Shown here: positions 23,307 to 26,427 of the stretch, one piece after another
Position numbering within the stretch: position 1 is the first letter of the stretch
Layout of the letters: the number at the start of each line of letters is the position of its first letter
From: an uncultured Collinsella sp.
GTDB taxonomy: Bacteria > Actinomycetota > Coriobacteriia > Coriobacteriales > Coriobacteriaceae
DNA length: 26,427 nt
Reading direction: 5' to 3'
Assembly (NCBI GenBank): GCA_937997605.1
Contig: CALLFD010000382.1
Location: forward strand, 1-26,427
Program-made: the position numbers and the translations under genes
Notes under the pieces: generated by a model
Told to the model about the DNA's origin: nothing
Databases searched by the model: none
What the model saw: the letters and a program-made list of their open reading frames with translations, nothing else

Positions 23307-23729
23307 ATGGATACGACAAATAGCTCGCGCGAACTGCATCTGACGGTGGCGAACGAAGACTACTTGGAGTGCATGGTTCGCATTGAAAGCGAAGAGGGGG
23401 AAACCAACGGTGTGCGATCGGTCGACATCGCGCAGCGCCTTGGCGTCTCCAAGGCATCGGTCAATAAAGCGGTTTCGGCGCTCAAGGCATCCGAGCTTGT
23501 CGAGCAATCGCACTACGGCAAGGTAATCCTGACCGATCGCGGCCGCGAGGTTGGCACGGCTATCTGGTACCGTCATCGCCTCATCCGCACGTTTTTGGTT
23601 CAGGAGCTCGGTGTCGAATTTGAGCGAGCCGATTCCGAGGCCTGCATGATGGAGCATGCGCTATCCGAGGACACGATGAGCCGCTGGCTCGCCTATCTCG
23701 AAAAGCAGGGAATCAGCGTCGAGGAATAG
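23307..23729 (+). CDS. DtxR/MntR-family metal-dependent transcriptional regulator
   Basis: 140-aa DNA-binding metalloregulator without the C-terminal SH3-like domain, thus MntR-sized. The winged helix is at about 36-80 (VRSVDIAQRLGVSKASVNKAV, then YGKVILTDRG), and the dimerisation and metal region at 81-125. Aligned by eye, Asp18, Glu21, His90, Glu116 and His117 match MntR metal ligands. Cys113 sits where MntR has Glu99 and iron-type DtxR has Cys102, so the site mixes manganese- and iron-type features. ATG 23307 follows GGGACGGAAG. Divergent from pepT; the methyltransferase gene starts 10 nt after its stop. Confidence 0.85.
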   Translation: MDTTNSSRELHLTVANEDYLECMVRIESEEGETNGVRSVDIAQRLGVSKASVNKAVSALKASELVEQSHYGKVILTDRGREVGTAIWYRHRLIRTFLVQELGVEFERADSEACMMEHALSEDTMSRWLAYLEKQGISVEE

Positions 23730-23739
23730 CGGGATATAT

Positions 23740-24633
23740 ATGGATACGAGTTATTACAACCGCTTTGGTGCCGAGGAACTTGCGCGCCGCTTGTCGAGCG
23801 AGACCTTGTTGGCGCAGGGCCCCATGGGCAGTGTTTTGTTGAGTGAGTACGATGCCGCCGACATTCCACCGGCGTTTTGGAATCTGGCGGAGCCGCAGAC
23901 CGTTTCTCGTATCCATCGCTTGTATGTCGCCGCTGGCGCGCAGGTGCTCATTACCAACACCTTTCAGGCATCGAGCTATGCCCTCAAGCACGACCAGATT
24001 GCGCCGTCCGTGGCGGAGGTCAATCGCGGGGCCGTCGACGATGCCCGCCAGGCGCACCCTCAGCTGCTGCTGGGCTCGATGGGCCCGATCGGTATTGAGT
24101 GGTTTGCCGAGGACTCTGCCGAGTATCGTGAAATCCGAGGCATTGCGCGCGAACAGGCGCACGCCTTGCTCAATGCCGGCGTTGACGGTCTGCTGATCGA
24201 GACGGTGACGTCTATCCGTAATTTGCAGCCCATGCTTGCCGGTGCCCGAGATGCCGCCGACGGTATGCCTGTTCTGGTGAGTTTTGTCGTTGACGATAAA
24301 GGCGACCTGTTGGGCGATGGCCTCAACATCGAGGCAGCCGTTTTGTACGCCGAAAAACACGGCGCAAACTCGATTGGTGTTAATTGCTGTTCGCTTGCGG
24401 CCGCGAACGCGGCGGTGCCCAGGATGGTTGCATCGGCGACTACTCCCGTCACGGTGCGTCCCAACGTAGGCGATCCGGTCCAGACTCAGGATGGCCCCGT
24501 ATGGCACGAGAACCCCGAAGCTTTCGCGCGCGCATGCATCGAATGGAGACATGCCGGTGCCGCAATGGTGGGCAGTTGCTGCGGAACTACGGCAATCACT
24601 ACGGCAGCGATGGCCGAGGCGCTCGATATATAA
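23740..24633 (+). CDS. Homocysteine S-methyltransferase family protein
   Basis: 297-aa zinc-dependent methyltransferase domain of the MetH N-terminal / MmuM / BHMT superfamily. It transfers a methyl group to a thiol such as homocysteine to give methionine. Zinc ligands are visible as Cys in GVNCC and the Cys pair in GSCCGT near the C-terminus. The TIM-barrel start AQGPMGSVLL stands in for the usual DGAMGT, and the Asp is replaced by Gln. ITNTFQASSYAL matches the family N-T-F motif. No cobalamin or folate domain is present, so a standalone enzyme or partner of a corrinoid system is likely. Probably cotranscribed with the DtxR-type gene. Substrate methyl donor unknown. Confidence 0.82.
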   Translation: MDTSYYNRFGAEELARRLSSETLLAQGPMGSVLLSEYDAADIPPAFWNLAEPQTVSRIHRLYVAAGAQVLITNTFQASSYALKHDQIAPSVAEVNRGAVDDARQAHPQLLLGSMGPIGIEWFAEDSAEYREIRGIAREQAHALLNAGVDGLLIETVTSIRNLQPMLAGARDAADGMPVLVSFVVDDKGDLLGDGLNIEAAVLYAEKHGANSIGVNCCSLAAANAAVPRMVASATTPVTVRPNVGDPVQTQDGPVWHENPEAFARACIEWRHAGAAMVGSCCGTTAITTAAMAEALDI

Positions 24634-24638
24634 AGGGC

Positions 24639-24667
24639 AAAACCGCTCCATACGGGGCGGTTTTTTT
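24639..24667 (+). terminator. Intrinsic terminator after the methyltransferase gene
   Basis: AAAACCGCTCC (24639-24649) pairs with GGGGCGGTTTT (24654-24664), one G-T wobble, loop ATAC, followed by a seven-T run (24661-24667). It lies 5 nt after the stop codon. Confidence 0.9.
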
Positions 24668-24791
24668 ATTGCCTGCATGTCCTCGGCAGCATTTGCCCAA
24701 ATGGTGAATGCTGGTGCCGGCAGGTTGCCGAGTGCGTGTTGCGGGTATACCCCATACGTACCATGATCCAAACACTGTGAGGTGTCTGCGC

Positions 24792-26192
24792 GTGTGCGCG
24801 ATAATTCATTTTGGAACTGACGGTTGGCGCGCTCGCGTCGATGAGGACTTCACTGCCGATAACGTTGCCCGTATCGCCGATGCCGTCGGCGAGTTGTGGC
24901 AAAAGACCAATCCGGGCAAAACGGTATATATAGGGTTCGACACCCGGCCCCTGGCGCGCGAGTTCGCTGAGCTTGCGGCGGGTGTGCTAGCAGCGCACGG
25001 GCTGGACGCCGTGCTCGCTTCGCGACCTGTTCCGACCCCTGCCCTTACGTGGGCGGCGGCTTATGACGGTGAGGCGTGCGGCGCGCTCATGGTGACGGGG
25101 TCCCATCATCCGCAGGGTTATCTGTGCCTCAAGATTCGCATGGGTGACGGCTCGACCGCCAACCAGGATGTCATCGAAGAGCTCGAAGAGACCGTGGCTC
25201 CCGAGCCAATGGGGATCGAGGGGCAATATCGCACCGCGGATATTATTCCTGACTATATGCAGGCGGTGGCATCGTTTGTCGATGCCGAAGCCATCCGCGC
25301 CGCGCACCTGCGCGTGGTTGTTGATCCCATGGGCGGCGCAGCCCAGGGCTATCTAGCCGATTTGCTGCGCGAGCTTGGCGTTGAGGTGCACGAGATTCAC
25401 GCCGGGCAGGCGTCTGACCAAGAAGATATCTGCCCCGACCCCGTTGAGCCTTGGGTGGACGCTTGCGAGCGCACGGTTATCGAGGACGGAGCTTGCGCTG
25501 GCCTGGTGACCGACGGCGACGCCGACCGTATCGGCGCGGTTGACGAGCGCGGCAGATATATACATCCGCATCAGATCATGGCGCTCGTTTTGGGCGACTT
25601 GGTTCAATTTCGTAATTTGGAGGGGCGCGTCGTCGTCAATCTTTCGTGCTCGACGCTCGTGCGTCGCATTGCCGAGGCGCTTGGCTGCCGCGTGACCGTC
25701 AAACCGGTCGGTTTCAAATATATAGCGGCAGAGATGAAGAAGGGCGGCGTCCTCATAGGCGGCGAAGAAGCCGGTGGTATCGGCATAGCCGCGCATATGC
25801 CCGAGCGCGATGGAATCCTCGCCTGTCTAATTCTGTGTGAGCTTATGGCAAAGACGGACGCGCCTTTGGGCGTTCTGGTCGACCAACTCGAGGACAGTTT
25901 TGGTAAGACGAGTTACGGTCGACGGGATTTGCGCCTTGAGGCCGAAGATGCCGAAACGTTACGAACCCTGCTGCCGGGCGTAAACCCCAAGTCGATTTGT
26001 GGCAAGGTGCCGCAAAACGTTAGTCATATGGATGGCTTGCGTTTGGCATTCGAGGATGACACGTGGCTGCTGGTCCGTCCTAGCGGGACCGAACCAGTGG
26101 TGCGCGTCTACGCCGAGGGGTTCTCGGTGGAAGAACGTGATGAGTTGCTCGATGCTGGCTGTGCTTTAGCTAGGGGGACGTATCCGCTTTAA
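24792..26192 (+). CDS. Phosphoglucomutase/phosphomannomutase family protein (alpha-phosphohexomutase)
   Basis: Interconverts hexose 1- and 6-phosphates via a phosphoserine; 466 aa. Four domain motifs are visible: N-terminal FGTDGWRA, active-site VTGSHHP with Ser104, magnesium loop DGDADR (241-246), sugar loop GGEEAGG (323-329) and phosphate loop RPSGTEP (429-435). The active-site loop is TGSHHP where TASHNP is most common. The start is uncertain: GTG 24792 follows GAGGTG and lies just before the conserved FGTDG, whereas the in-frame ATG at 24708 adds residues unlike the family. Glucose, mannose or glucosamine specificity cannot be decided; the FGTDGWRA form favours phosphoglucomutase over GlmM. 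Confidence 0.88.
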   Translation: MCAIIHFGTDGWRARVDEDFTADNVARIADAVGELWQKTNPGKTVYIGFDTRPLAREFAELAAGVLAAHGLDAVLASRPVPTPALTWAAAYDGEACGALMVTGSHHPQGYLCLKIRMGDGSTANQDVIEELEETVAPEPMGIEGQYRTADIIPDYMQAVASFVDAEAIRAAHLRVVVDPMGGAAQGYLADLLRELGVEVHEIHAGQASDQEDICPDPVEPWVDACERTVIEDGACAGLVTDGDADRIGAVDERGRYIHPHQIMALVLGDLVQFRNLEGRVVVNLSCSTLVRRIAEALGCRVTVKPVGFKYIAAEMKKGGVLIGGEEAGGIGIAAHMPERDGILACLILCELMAKTDAPLGVLVDQLEDSFGKTSYGRRDLRLEAEDAETLRTLLPGVNPKSICGKVPQNVSHMDGLRLAFEDDTWLLVRPSGTEPVVRVYAEGFSVEERDELLDAGCALARGTYPL

Positions 26193-26427
26193 CCATGAGA
26201 CTGCCTTATATAAAGAGATGCTCGGCGAGCGGTAGGTAACGGCTGGCAAACGTTAGTCGGATTCCAAGATGTGTAGGAAATGTGTACGCCCAGATTCCCG
26301 CCCCCGGGGCCCCTCCGGTCTGGCAATATATCTCCTTGCCGCGCGGCCCGGTGGAACCGGATGAGCCGCGGGGCGTGCACCTTGAGAACCGGATACTGCG
26401 AGGATGGACACTAACTTCAGTGTCGCA
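26193..26427 (+). other. Probable leader of a ribosomal RNA operon (structured, no protein gene)
   Basis: No coding region is seen after the phosphohexomutase gene. The end of the window holds CACCTTGAGAACCGGATA (from about 26379), which resembles the conserved CTTGAGAAC block found in leaders and spacers of rRNA operons in Gram-positive bacteria. Just before it lies a compound hairpin: CGCGGC (26342-26347) with GCCGCG (26365-26370), enclosing CCGGT/ACCGG. A further stem, GACACT/AGTGTC, lies at 26407-26424. I infer that 16S rRNA or another rRNA gene begins soon after the right edge. No promoter is confidently visible. Confidence 0.5.

Noticed and set aside
24708..24791. Longer N-terminus of the phosphohexomutase from ATG 24708
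   Set aside because: The added residues do not resemble the family, no ribosome site precedes the ATG, and GTG 24792 is better placed with GAGGTG upstream.

Overview
The window looks like chromosome of a high-GC gut actinobacterium of class Coriobacteriia, most probably Collinsella or a close relative. This is judged from the GC-rich, C/G-ending codon use, a complete nine-cistron F1Fo ATP synthase operon whose proteins read as coriobacterial, and an rRNA-leader-like sequence at the right edge. I recognise 26 protein genes: 25 on the plus strand and one (pepT) on the minus strand. No tRNA, CRISPR array or insertion sequence was found.

Layout. 1-352 is intergenic DNA with structured repeats. 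353-3245 is a polar amino acid ABC importer (Tat-type lipoprotein, permease, ATPase), followed by an M20 metallopeptidase (3318-4733). 4983-9574 is the translation cluster prfA, prmC, tsaC, interrupted between prmC and tsaC by a hicA-hicB toxin-antitoxin pair with its own promoter and palindromic operator. glpK (9588-11129) and upp (11253-11900) follow. 12182-19065 is the ATP synthase operon in the order I-B-E-F-H-A-G-D-C, closed by a strong terminator. murA and an LCP-family cell-wall ligase follow (19154-21685). pepT converges on the LCP gene and diverges from a DtxR/MntR-type regulator, which is followed by a homocysteine methyltransferase-family gene. A phosphohexomutase gene comes next, and the window ends in what looks like an rRNA operon leader.

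How the genes work together. RF1 (prfA) is the substrate of the PrmC methyltransferase, and TsaC makes the precursor of the t6A tRNA modification, so prfA-prmC-tsaC is a translation-fidelity group. The ATP synthase operon is complete. MurA and the LCP protein serve cell-wall assembly. The importer, M20 peptidase and PepT serve amino acid and peptide nutrition.

Most notable observations. (1) A family of about 150-bp elements, each with two hairpins plus an enclosing long-range stem, occurs three times. Two copies sit immediately after stop codons, and base changes between them are compensated in the stems. (2) A separate 27-nt palindromic unit, REP-like in form, occurs as one inverted pair and one single copy plus a fragment. 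(3) None of the 26 genes ends in TGA (15 TAG, 11 TAA), which is unusual at this GC content. In the same window RF1 has Gln where the stop-codon-reading His normally sits and Cys after its GGQ, and PrmC carries a roughly 120-residue acidic/Ala-rich insertion. (4) Clear palindromic operator candidates lie before hicAB and between pepT and the DtxR-type gene.
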